This document shows positions 40,873 through 50,957 of a stretch of 64,000 bases of DNA, one piece after another. A program made the translations under genes and the position numbers. The stretch covers positions 1,364,001-1,428,000 of the forward strand of contig CM022378.1 of NCBI GenBank assembly GCA_011800155.1, read 5' to 3'. Numbering within the stretch: the first letter of the stretch is position 1; each line of letters opens with the position of its first letter. Source of the DNA: Flammulina velutipes (Eukaryota > Basidiomycota > Agaricomycetes > Agaricales > Physalacriaceae). Under the pieces are notes generated by a model. That model worked only from the letters and a program-made list of their open reading frames with translations, had not been told where the DNA came from and ran no database searches.

Positions 40873-43691
40873 ATGACTCGCACCGACAGCCCGCTCGTCG
40901 ACCACGCGAAACAGATGAATAAGTCCACGAAGGAAAATGCGCCCCGGAAATCCAAGAAGAAGTCATCCTTGTCTAAGAAGGAGAGGTTAGAGAGGAACGC
41001 AAAGGGATGGATGGAAGGCTTACGCGAAAGATACATGCAGCCGTTGGTGAACGAGTACGCAGACGCTCAGATGCGCGGGCAAAAGGCCGAAAAGTTGAAG
41101 ATGAACGAAATCCTTCGCAAATTTCATTTCTGGTTCCCGTACCCCCTCGAAGACCACGAAGAGCCAAACGAGATAAAAGCCTATGACCCACACTACGTGG
41201 AACCCGAAGGTTCAGCAGAGTTCGAGGCGGCGAAAGGAGCGCATTTGCAAAAATACAACAAGGTAGGTTTTTTTGCGCTGGTTTTGATTACCACTGCTCT
41301 AACGCCTTAACTTTGGTAGCGCGTCAAGGCGTGGATAATGTCCCGCCTGGTGAGGAAGGAAGGCAAACGGGAGACGAAGGTATCGAAACAAGCCCTCGTC
41401 GAGCCGTTTACCATCCTGATGGCGAAGCTCGCTGGCCTGACCAAGCCCCCCCATGCACATTCCGCTCAACAGCAATGGCAGATTGCGAATTGGACGACGG
41501 GCCTTCAGGTCGAGGAGATGGCGATTAAGGAATGGAATTTGAAGAGAGGCGTGCTCGGTGAGGCTAACGCCGGTGCTGGGGCCGACAGTCTGGGCGCTGA
41601 GGCAGACGACCTTGGGGCTCAGGCAGACGACGAGGGGGAAGACACGGCCCCGCCCCCGACTCTCCCAAGAAGCATCGACGCTGGGACTTATCCTCCGATC
41701 GACTTCGTTGGCACCGTATCACGCCGGATGTTTGCCACCCTTCCAGCAGAGGAGCGCGCGCAGTGGAAGCGCAATGCACAGGAAGAATCCCGCATAGAAA
41801 AGGAGGCCTACGAGAAGCACATGTCAGAGCCTTTGGGATCAAGTCCGACCTCTCGCGCTACGTGAGTCTCAGTTACATCGTAAATAACATTAAAGACTAA
41901 GATTTACCTGCAGGTGTGTCAGAAATGCTCCGGAGTTCATCAGTAAACTCAATCAGGGCATCGAGCAAGCAAGCTCTCTGAGGTTAATGACTTTGGCAGC
42001 GGGTCCTATGGCACGTAAGCAGGGAGACGTCGGGTTTTTCATGTGAGTAATCACCTTGCAGAGATAAATCATTTATTTATTTGACGTCGTGTAGGGTGAC
42101 CACTTCAACTAACCGCGGAGCCGTACCCATGTCGTTTCAAGAGTGGTATGGTGAGGAAAAGACGAAGGAGCTCATGAACGCCTACAAGGAATGGACCGAA
42201 TCATGTTTGACTCCTAGCGAGGTCCAGGAGGTGCTCGGAAAGGGCGCGAGCGAGGAGATGGTACCAAACGAGAGATACACTGGGATGCTAGGAAAGGGAT
42301 TCACGACGGATGACATGGCCGCAGATTTAGGAAAGGGGAAAGGTCGGCGACGGGAAGGACTGCTGGTGCCCACTACGATGTCGCCGCCGAATGTGGAGGG
42401 TGTCCATTCCAAACCCGCGGAAACCCGGAAGCCACGAACTTTGCGCAAGAAGGCGGGGGAGGACGGCGGGTCAGACGATTCCTCGTCTGACGATGGCGGG
42501 GATGACATAGACAAGTGGAGTGAGAAGTCGTCTTCGGAGGATTCGGCAATGGACACGGACGACCACGATGACTCCCAGGAAAACAACGACACAGATATCG
42601 GACGAGTAGCGGCAGTCGTGAAAAGAAAGAGGGAAGAACAGAAAGAGGCGAGAAGGAGGAAGAAGGCTCGGGCGGGGGAAAAGCCTTCTCGGAGGTCTGC
42701 CAGAATGCTGGATCTCGTCCAGAAGGATTCTGTCCAAACGACTGTTGACACTGGTGATGGGGAGGGAGACGGTGACAATCATGAAATGGATGTCGACCGG
42801 GACACATCCGGCGCAACGAAAAGCGATGGAAACCAGCACCAGCACCAAGTCCGTCCTGACGAGGAAAGGTTGGGCGTGCTCTCCCGTACTCCATCCCCAC
42901 TGCCTGCCGACACGAACGACCGGGCGCTCTCCCGTACTCCATCCCCACCGCCTGCCGACACTAACGATCGGGCGCTCTCCCGTACTCCATCCCCACCGCT
43001 TCCCGACACGAACAATGTGAGAGCACGAGAACTGTTGATCGTCTCCTTTCCGTACACTAGTATCGGCCTTGAGAAGGGCACATTCTGCGTTGCGGATGGT
43101 CTGGGAACGTTGACTGGCTTCCTCCTATGTGATCGCAGTGGGTTGGATTTCTTGTTATTGCCGCTCAACGAATTCCTTCAGGCAAAGGGTGGTGATCACC
43201 TAAAAGTCGCCATGGAAAGGTTAATCGCCATTGAGATTGCTCTGCTAGACGGTAACATTAGAGATGATGCAGGGAGGAAAAAGGCTGTCGTACCGGTGTC
43301 GACACGTCCAAAGGTTCTGTCCAGTTGGATTGGATATGGGCGTTGTCGTGTAGGGAAATCGGGAGCTCCTGTGCCGCGGAGGGTCATCGAAGCTGATGCT
43401 TTAGACGGATTTGGCAAGACATGGAGGACATGGTGGGCTGGACTTCAACCAGGATGGCGCGTCAGGCTGGAGTCAGATGATGGATGGGAAAGGAGCGAGT
43501 ACGGTGAGGATTGGCATAGCTTGACGATTCCCGGACAGAATGGTTTGTTGAGTGTGATAGCAACTTTGTCGTGGTGGGGATCGGCTGTGATGGAGACAGG
43601 AAACGGAACGGGGGAATGGTTGGAGGCAGTGAGCGACGTGGAGTGGATGTTGGCTGGGTTGCTTGGGGCCTTGGAGAAGCGTAGGGCGTAG
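40873..43691 (+). CDS. KDZ-set gene C1, large (885 aa) protein of unknown function
   Basis: Exons 40873-41262, 41320-41861, 41914-42042 and 42095-43691 join in frame. The N-terminal half is helical and basic (NAKGWMEGLRERYMQP, FHFWFPYPLEDHEE), with a segment like an HMG-box helix (RRMFATLPAEERAQWKRNAQ). Then come acidic/Lys-rich linkers with RRKKARAGEKPSRR and three 16-residue repeats (RTPSPPPADTNDR type, 42886-43018). The C-terminal domain holds LSSWIGYGRCRVGKSGAPVP, WRTWWAGLQPGWRVRL, DWHSLTIPGQNGLLSVIATL and SWWGSAV. C2 has the same exon plan, including a 129-nt exon, and the same C-terminal blocks. I do not recognise a named family. Nuclear, DNA-associated role inferred only from charge and context. 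Confidence 0.8.
42886..43018 (+). repeat. 48-bp tandem repeats in C1
   Basis: Three near-identical 48-bp units encoding (A)LSRTPSPPPADTNDR. They sit in the linker before the C-terminal domain. C2 has an unrelated 18-bp repeat array at the matching place. Confidence 0.85.
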
Positions 43692-44527
43692 GGTTTTCTA
43701 TGAGCAGAAGGCGCCGTTTACTTCGATTACGTTGCATTATGTGGCGTTCTATGTACCGGATTTGAAGGCATTGAAAGGAACACCTGTATGGGGACTTGAC
43801 CGTTTGAATGAGAGAAAGGCTTGGCAGGCACCTCATGGCATGTGGGGTGGTGCCCGGCATTGTCCGACTGCGACGTGAATATAAGTCCGTTTGTGTGGCG
43901 TGGACTGAGTATGTGAGTGGGGAATAAGCATGTAAATAGCAGCTGGGTGGGAATCAGTACGGATGGTAAAAATAATAAATTGATAATAAATTGTAATCAA
44001 GCCATACTTATCTGAACCTCCCTGTGAAACCTGCAACGATTCAATCATACGGTAAGGTGGCGCTGGTACGGAGAAGGAAGAGGAGGAGGGGAAGGGGGGA
44101 AAGCCACAAATCAGGTCGGGAATATGCGCGACACTCAGTTTCAATAAGACGTACACAATGTGTAGCGAGAGAACGGGATTAGTGCGAAGTGCTAGCGGCA
44201 GGGATGCCGAAGGGAGGAACCCAATTTATGTGGCGCAATAGCGAGTACGGAATGCTAATATTGAGTCATGTGAATGTGCACACATACCAGGTAGCATGAC
44301 TTACTGAATAAAACAACAGGAACGGGCCCGGCAACCCAGGCGGGAAGGATAAATGTATGGATGTGGCGCAAAGGGTCTGGATGCATCGGCACCCCGGCAC
44401 AGCGACCAAGGTAAGGCCGTTCGGCATCAAATCCGGTGGTTTTAGCCAACGCGCGGGGCCAATACCCTAAATGAACAAACGGGGAACATCCCTAATGGAG
44501 CAGGAACAAAAAGGGAAATGACTGGTA
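43692..44527. other. Non-coding end of the set-3 element
   Basis: No gene is supported between C1 and the right terminal repeat. There are several GTGGCGC heptamers (43900, 44055, 44230, 44357 regions), a heptamer also frequent near other KDZ-set ends. Confidence 0.4.
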
Positions 44528-44618
44528 CCTTGTGGCTATGCTCCCGGGTGTAACCTGGGAATTGCCTGGAACTCCGCCACATACAACCCAGTACTTTAGG
44601 CTAAAAAGTACCACTATG
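44528..44618 (-). repeat. Right terminal repeat of set-3 element
   Basis: Inverted counterpart of 30940-31030. Its small palindrome reads GTACTTTTTAGCCTAAAGTA. It joins directly to the broken 3' end of R3. Confidence 0.6.
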
Positions 44619-45057
44619 GCTCTGGACTGGGCGGCGTTGAAGGCTACAACCGCTGCTTGCTGGCTCATGTGAGCCTTGTGCGAAGAGCATGACACCTTTC
44701 TAGTAGCTTTATCAGCAGCGCCACTAAAAGATATGATCAGCATGGGGTGCAAAAAATGAGAGAAAGAAGACGTACGTGTCTTCAAAGACACCGATAAACT
44801 TGCCACCAATGACTGTATACCATGGGCCGATGTGGGGATTGTTGGCATCGAGCACCATGGGCGTCAGTGGGACGTGCGTATAGCGAACGTTGACAAGGGT
44901 AGCGGTTCCGGCTCCTGGGGCGACGCTGGGTTGAGCTGGGGCGACGCTGGGTTGAACTGGGGCGGCGCTGGATTGAACAGATGGAACTAGAAAGGATGAG
45001 GGTTAGAAAGAGCAGGCGGTGTCGAGCGAACATTGGCTTACGGAGCACGATCTCGAG
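44618..45057 (-). pseudogene. R3: 3' half of a split R gene (single hybrid-binding-like domain)
   Basis: Exon pieces 45057-45042, 44986-44776 and 44723 to about 44618. Encoded: a Pro/Ala/Val/Gln-rich repeat (VAPAQPSVAP type), VNVRYTHVPLTPMVLDANNP, GPWYTVIGGKFIGVFED, then RKVSCSSHKAHMSQQAAVVA. It closely matches R4 (VNVRYTQVPVAPMVLDFNST, SPWYTVVAGKFIGVFED, SCSSHKVHSSQQAAVSAF). The 5' end is cut by the set-2 terminus at 45058 and the 3' end by the set-3 terminus. The missing 5' exons look like R6 (62722-62878), 17.7 kb away across the set-2 element. Confidence 0.7.
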
Positions 45058-45140
45058 CCCTAGCAGTAATATGCAGGAAATTTCCCGGGGCTCTAGCTAC
45101 TATGTATGCTTTTAATTTCACTGGCTACAGCTAATCCGTG
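45058..45140 (+). repeat. Left terminus and subterminal repeats of set-2 element
   Basis: CCCTAGCAGTAA, then GGAAATTTCCCGGGGCTCTA (about 45076) and AATTTCACTGGCTACAGC (about 45114). These correspond to the right-end motifs in inverted orientation. Confidence 0.62.
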
Positions 45141-45274
45141 TCTTATGTAGCTGGACCATCAAAGCGGCACGCTCCGGCATCTTACTTTGGGCTAATCCGA
45201 CTTATATCCACGTGGACGTAGCACTGTAACACTGCCCGGCACTTCCCGGGCACTTAGTTGCCGCCGCGCTGACA

Positions 45275-45665
45275 AATATGCGCCACACCTCAAAACGGTG
45301 ACCGCTCCGTCCCGCGAAACATTGGACGTCAGCGACACGCATGGAAGCGGCAGGCAGTACAACACGGGTACTCATCGCCGCCTCCCGCCGCCGCATCCAT
45401 TAATATGCGCCACGCAGCAAAACGGTGACCGCTCCGTCCCACGAAACATTTAACGTTAGCGACACGCATGGAAGCGGCAGGCAGTACAACACGGGTACTC
45501 ATCGCCGCCTCCCGCCGCCGCATCCATTAATATGCGCCACGCAGCAAAACGGTGACCGCTCCGTCCCACGAAACATTTAACGTTAGCGACACGCATGGAA
45601 GCGGCAGGCAGTACAACACGGGTACTCATCACCGCCTCCCGCCGCCGCCGCTTCCATAAATACAA
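45275..45665 (+). repeat. Tandem repeat, 127-bp unit, about three copies
   Basis: Unit starts ATATGCGCCAC at 45276, 45403 and 45530 (period 127). A partial fourth starts near 45666 at a spacing of 136. Units 2 and 3 are nearly identical; unit 1 is more different. GC-rich, with GCCGCCTCCCGCCGCCGC. Small frames here merely repeat with the unit. Confidence 0.85.
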
Positions 45666-45937
45666 ATATGCGCCGCATCTTCCTCACTATTTCTGTGTAC
45701 ATATCAACACATACCGTGTGCTCCTGTCCCAATCAATTATCTCGAGTATTTTTGTTGAATTCCGGGGTGCTGGTACACAGTTACCACCCCATATATATGT
45801 GTACCACTTTTTGATTGCTGCTCTCAGATCCATACTGTGGGTCCATTGAGTTTGCTGAATCTCTTGCTATCGTCTATCCACGCAATGAGTACGTTGGGTT
45901 GCTGTATATGCGGTCAAAAAGACTTGGCAGAAAAGGT

Positions 45938-46032
45938 TATCTGAGGGACTCGAACTCTGCAGCCTAGCCCGAAGTTGAATGGAATGCATAACAGTAATCT
46001 TGCCACTACGCCAACGGCCCATATTCTACCAT
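45938..46032 (-). ncRNA. tRNA-like Pol III unit (possible SINE or tRNA pseudogene)
   Basis: Minus strand: A-box-like TGGCGTAGTGG, a long variable-like region, B-box-like GAGTTCGAGTCCC, and a TTTT run just after. Acceptor arms do not pair (GGGCCGT versus AGATAAC), so not a normal tRNA. It sits between the tandem repeat and the 3' end of C2. Confidence 0.4.
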
Positions 46033-46189
46033 CGTTTTTCTGGACTTTACCCCTTACTCTCTTAACCCGGAACTTAGTGCTAAGTTCAGTCTCCGACATC
46101 AGACCAAATTTGCACGCGCTCTCTCCCTCCCATCACTAGGAGGGAGAGAACCACACACTATTATCACTATCGACTACAATCCCGCCTGC

Positions 46190-49006
46190 CTATCGATCCC
46201 CACGCATTCGCACCATTTTAAGCATCCACAACGCGTCTCGGACACGTGCCTGCCAGCTGGCATAACCATCGTGGTCCTCTGCGCTCGCAATTGCGACTCC
46301 CCACCACCATAAGCACACCACTATGGAAAGCCATCCATTCTGCCCCCTCGTATTCAGCACTCCAAAATCCTTCCCTCTATAATTTGGTCGAGTCCAACCC
46401 TCGCCCTCACATTTCCTCCATTTTGGCTGCATCTCCTCCCACCAGCCATCGTACTGTGCGACAAAGTCCGCGACAGAACCTATATCCAAGTAAGGCATCG
46501 TTTTAGACCTCGTTAAGCGCCCAACAATAATCCAGTCCCCTAGTATCTTTGGGCGTCCTGGTTTTGGCAAGGGATGGAGCGGGCGCTTGAAATCTGCCTC
46601 TCTCTCCAGAAGAATCCAATGGGCCAGCAAACTCCTCCAATCCATCCCCAAGTCCCTCTCATTGAAGAATTGCAAAGGATCTTTGACCCACCCAGGCGCC
46701 TCTTCTTTCGCTAGCATCGCCTCCTCAAATATGTCAACCACCTCCTCTTCCTCCATCCGTGCCTGTTCATCCCCCATACTAGCCTCTGGCGTCGCCTCTC
46801 TAGCTGGCGTTGGTTCTCTAGCTGGCGTTGGTTCGCGAGCAGGAGTCGGTTCTCGAGCAGGAGTCAGTTCTCGAGCAGGAGTCAGTTCGCGAGCGGGAGT
46901 CGGTTCGCGAGCGGGAGTCGGTTCGCGAGCGGGAGTCGGTGCGCGAGCGGGAGTAGGTGCGCGAGCGGGAGTAGGTGCGCGAGCGGGAGTAGGTTCGCGA
47001 GCGGGAGTAGGTGCGCGAGCGGGAGTCGGTTCGCGAGCGGGAGTCGGTTCGCGAGCAGGAGTTACGTGGGTAGCAGATGTGGTTGGACGGGTATCAACTG
47101 CTGGTGGAAGGGCGACAGGTGTAAGAGAACCACTTTGACGTGAAGAGCGACGGGTTGGTGCGTTGACTTTCATCGTTATCTTCCTCGCTGACTTTTTCTG
47201 AGTAGATGATGCAGGAAACCCCAATGCCTGTGCTGTAGATTCTTTATCGAGGCCGAGGGACGCGATCAGGGCTTTGTTCCTTGCGATGTTCTCGTTTCGC
47301 ATCACCTCATAACTACTCAGGATGGGTCTCCTTTTCGCTGCAGGCAGATTGTCGTCGTCGTCGTCGGTCCAGTCGGTCGAGCGTGGCCTCTTTGCTCCAC
47401 TGCCGCTTCCACCGTCTTCTACGTCCATATCGTCGTCCCTGCTCACATCATCGTCCATTTCGTCGTCGCCAGCGTCCATATGGTCAAAATCCTCTGAGCT
47501 ATCCCCGCCTCCCTCAGTATCAGAGCCACCGGGGACGTCAATTGTCTTCTTCTCTCGCACAGGTCTCTCGCGGGCTTTTCCCTTCAACTTCGAACTATTC
47601 CCTGAAAAGGGCAGTGGGGACGCAAGCTCGTTACTGGGCTCTTCCATTTCGTCAACAAGTGCTTTACTCTGGATCACTGCTCCGCCTGCAGGACGCGCCC
47701 TCTCCATGTCCTCGGTAGTAAACGCACCGGCTGCGTACTTCAAAAGACGTGCCCTATGCGAACGTACCGCCTGAGAGTCTTTCTTCACGAAAGACACCGG
47801 CGTGGCCTCAAGATTCTTCCCGGAACATATCCTACGAATTTGTGAGTTTTATTTTGGCGATAAAACGATTGTGCTCACGTGACACAGCCCAACTCGCCTT
47901 TCTCACTTGGCATGGGCCCGTACGCGTATACCACCATCATTAGCCCCGTATGCTTACGGACGTTGTCCATAATTGGTGTCAAGAAGGCAGCAAGGTTGTC
48001 TATGGTGCTAATGCAAACCTGTTAGTCACATGTAGGCGTCGACGAATCAAAACCTACGATTGCAACATCTCCGGAGTTTGAGTCGGCTTGCACTCCCTTG
48101 CAGCTTCGAACTCCTGCCGTTTCTTCTTAGCATATTCGGTAGCCCGTTTGTCGCATTCCACCTTCGTCTCTTCATCGAGCTGTTGGAAGAGCTCCCGCGC
48201 GACAGCTTGTCGAAAGACATGGAACTTGCGTTTGTCATCAACCGTGGGGTCGTTCTTATCCTCGACCTTTATCTTCCACCGCGACAGAGCCTCCTCATTG
48301 ACGAGGATACCGTTCTCCACCTGCCACTGCTGATAACCTTGTCGTTTCTTCGCAGGCTTCTTGAGACCCACTAGTTTTTCCCCGACTGGGGAAAGCTTCT
48401 CCGAGCGCGACACGTTGGAGGCAAGTCGGGTTGCTCTGTATCGAAACCACTCTCTGATTTGCTACAAGATGTCAGTGTTTAGTCACTATTGAACGTACGG
48501 GGAGCTACCTTCTTTTTCGCTTTGATACGGACTTGCCGCTCCGTTTCCTTATCGGGAGCCAGCCGTGCCAATGGGTACTCCGCCTTTGCGTCGTATGGCT
48601 TCAAGCTGGTTGGTTCGACAATCTTGTCGTCGCTAACGTCCCCAGGGAACTGGAACAAATATTCCTGGGTACAGTCGCGCATAACCTGTAGTCACGTCAG
48701 GGTGCGACATTCAGCCATAGATAATATGCCAACCTCTTCGACTTCGGCCTCGCGGCTCGACCCAAACCATGCCGTCTTGAAGCGAGGCAAGTACTTTCCA
48801 AGAACTTCGCTACGCAGGCCGTCTGCCCAGCCCTTGTTGGAACCCTTCTCCTCCATCGACTTCTTCACATGTCCGCGTCCTCCTTGGGGTTTTTGGGTCT
48901 GTGTGGCGAGTGGAGGATCTTTCCCAGCGACAATGATATTGTTGTCAGACGTCCCGCCGTGAATGGTGTTGGTAACGTCTTGCAGCGACGTAGGGGTATT
49001 TTCCAT
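46190..49006 (-). CDS. KDZ-set gene C2, large (about 874 aa) protein
   Basis: Five exons: 49006-48734, 48685-48509, 48461-48058, 48007-47879 (129 nt) and 47831-46190, all in frame. Start MENTPTSLQDVTN. Blocks: SNKGWADGLRSEVLGKYLPR, MRDCTQEYLFQFPGD, QIREWFRYRATR, GYQQWQVENG, an HMG-like helix (FRQAVARELFQQLDEETKVE), an exon ending GPMPSEKGELGCVT, an acidic linker, about 16 copies of a six-residue PTPARE repeat, and the C-terminal domain (ILGDWIIVGRLTR, YDGWWEEMQPKWR, NTRGQNGWLSIVVCLWWWGV). Very close to C3 and more distant from C1. Function unknown. Confidence 0.8.
46797..47065 (-). repeat. 18-bp minisatellite in C2
   Basis: About 15 units of an 18-bp repeat (GCGGGAGTCGGTTCGCGA type on the plus strand) encoding TPAREP / TPARAP. 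It lies in the linker before the C-terminal domain. Long plus-strand frames here are by-products of the repeat. Confidence 0.88.
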
Positions 49007-49171
49007 CGCGCGAGGAAATTACGGAGGATGGCAGATCACAAAAGGCAAACGTGGCCACACTGTGACCATCTTCGCCCAATCAAGACTGAGATCTGGAGAT
49101 CTGAGTCGTTGTCTTTTTAAAGGAACATGTCACACAATGGCACCAACTATTGTTCTCCCTTTCTTATTCCC
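49007..49171. promoter_or_regulatory. 165-bp bidirectional promoter between C2 and R4
   Basis: Divergent start codons of C2 (49006) and R4 (49172) are 165 bp apart, nearly the same as in sets 3 (168 bp) and 1 (173 bp). Confidence 0.6.
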
Positions 49172-49877
49172 ATGTCTTCAGTATGTCGTGTTCGCGCCTG
49201 ATCCTCTTTTCAATGCTTACCGTCCCCACAGACCACTCTCCTCGAGGATGGGCAGGCTCAGCTTAGCCCATCCTCTGACCTTTCGGCACAAAACATCGCA
49301 CACTCAGATTTCGAGGGGGACGGGTCTGCCTTCGGTACACATTCTGATAGCTCGGACGACGAGCTCGAGGTAGTTATTGGTACGTTTTTGGCGCTCTCAT
49401 TAATTGTAACCATGTTGATCTCTTCCAGCGCCTCCTGCTCAACAGTTTGTCAGTGTCCCGCTCCCCGCCGCTCACGCTGCTGTGGCTGCTGCTAACACTG
49501 TCGCTGTTCCTGCTGCTGGCACAGTCGCTGTTCCTGCTGCAGGCGCGGTCGCTGTTCCTGCTGCTAACGGCAATCCCGTCGTCAACGTTCGCTACACACA
49601 AGTCCCCGTAGCCCCGATGGTTTTGGATTTTAACAGCACCCACCTTAGCCCGTGGTATACTGTTGTCGCCGGGAAATTCATTGGGGTCTTCGAGGACACG
49701 TACGAGATTTTCTCCCCTCTTAATGGCAGGAAACTGACTTCATTTTTAAGTGGCGCCGCTGACAGAGCTACCCGCCGTGTGTCGTGCTCGTCGCACAAGG
49801 TGCACTCAAGCCAACAGGCTGCTGTCAGTGCTTTCAATGTCGCTTTGGCCGTGGGTGACCTTGAAGTCATCACCTAG
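49172..49877 (+). CDS. KDZ-set gene R4, single RNase H1 hybrid-binding-like domain
   Basis: Four exons: a 9-nt first exon (ATG TCT TCA, 49172-49180), then 49232-49379, 49429-49699 and 49751-49877; 184 residues. Acidic N-terminus (SDFEGDGSAFGTHSDSSDDE), an Ala/Val/Pro repeat (TVAVPAAG, three units), VNVRYTQVPVAPMVLDF, then the domain SPWYTVVAGKFIGVFED|RRVSCSSHKVHSSQQAAVSA. The tiny first exon is supported by the same structure in R6 (62878-62870). No catalytic domain. Likely binds RNA:DNA hybrid or dsRNA if the domain is functional (family knowledge plus inference). Confidence 0.75.
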
Positions 49878-49994
49878 GTAGGTCTATGCCGCGAAAATCT
49901 TTCACATTGCCTGAGCATCAGCAGGTGTAGCGTATGCCCAGATAAGTAGCGTGATTTGTGAATTTGAATATTACTGTTTCTGTAACCTTCCCCC

Positions 49995-50934
49995 ATGTCT
50001 GATTCCTCATCTGTCCTAGATCCTGGCGATGCAAGCACCATGTCGCCGTCTGATGACGAGGACTCGAATAGTGAGGTTTGGGTCACCGCCTACGACAGCG
50101 AATTTGATATTACACTGTCCGATATCGACGATGACCTCCTTGAGGCCATGCGGAACCTAAATTTCGATGAGATACCTCGATTTGCCGGTGCGTATATGGC
50201 CTACCCGACACATTTGTCACTGATCTATTCGATAGACGCAGGGGGGTCTCAAGACGATGAAACGCAATATGCGATATCGAACGGAGGTACAACTTCAAAT
50301 TGGTGCGCAACATGCATGTATGTACCTCACATTTCTGATGCACTTCACGATCCGCATAGGTCACAAGCGGTGATAGCTCAACATGGTGGTGCTGAAGTAC
50401 ACGCCACAACGAAACGCAAGAAAGTTCGAACGCACAAACCATGGGCCGTAGTCATAGTGGGGCGTCCCCCAGGTATTTACACTGCCCGGCAAGCAACCGC
50501 AGCGGTCAATGGTTCTCCCAATGCTATCTTCCAAGGATATCCCAGTCGCGATTCCGCTGAGAATGCGTGGGCGGCCGCCCAAGAGGCAGGTCTGGTCGGT
50601 TCGCCGGATGGGGGAATGCCTCCCAATGTACATCTGAACCCGCTGCCACTGGAATCCCATCGGCCACCTCCCTTGTCCCCTCTGTCTACACCTGGCGACG
50701 GTAGACGTTATTATCCCGTTTATCGTGGTAGATTCACCGGAATTTTTAATTCCAGGTACGTGTTTCTTCTAGAGTCATCTGCATTTGATGACTTATCCTC
50801 ATAGCTTGGAGGCGGGCTTGAGCGTAGTTGGGGTCCCTCGCAATTCACATGAAAGCTGTCGTAGCTTTACTGTTGCATTGCACAAATTTCAGAGGGCGAT
50901 GGACAGAGGAGAGGTTGCTATTATCCAAGCGTAG
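49995..50934 (+). CDS. KDZ-set gene R5, two hybrid-binding-like domains
   Basis: Exons 49995-50755 and 50805-50934 give 296 residues. The N-terminus is acidic (MSPSDDEDSNSE, LSDIDDDLLEAM). Domain 1 KPWAVVIVGRPPGIYTARQA ... IFQGYPSRDSAENAWAAAQE, a Pro-rich linker, then domain 2 RYYPVYRGRFTGIFNS|LEAGLSVVGV...RSFTVALHKFQRAM, split by the intron at the position used in R1. Counterpart of R1. Converges on D2, with 23 bp between stop codons. Confidence 0.75.
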
Positions 50935-50957
50935 TGTTAAGATATCCCCTCTGTAAT

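Larger units (their letters stand above)
30940..44618 (-). mobile_element. Set-3 KDZ mega-element (about 13.7 kb) with eight genes
   Basis: Sequences at 30940 onward and, in reverse complement, from 44618 inward are alike: CAGTAGTTGTAGCTTTTAGC versus CATAGTGGTACTTTTTAGCC, then CTAAAG(TA)CTGGGTT and CAGGCAATTCCCAGGTTACA shared almost exactly, about 80-90 bp in all. Between them lie KDZ3, a RING gene, a KDZ-like fragment, A3, D1, R1, R2 and C1, in the order and strands of set 2 (reversed). No clean target duplication was found. On the right it truncates R3, and on the left it abuts the A1 promoter, so the KDZ1 set seems to have lost D and one R gene when it arrived, or by later deletion. Confidence 0.62.

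Noticed and set aside
45202..45665. Regular repeats that might suggest a CRISPR array
   Set aside because: The 127-bp unit is repeated head to tail without variable spacers, and the genome is clearly eukaryotic.
46587..47138. A plus-strand frame rich in RAGVGS repeats
   Set aside because: It is the opposite-strand reading of the 18-bp minisatellite in C2.
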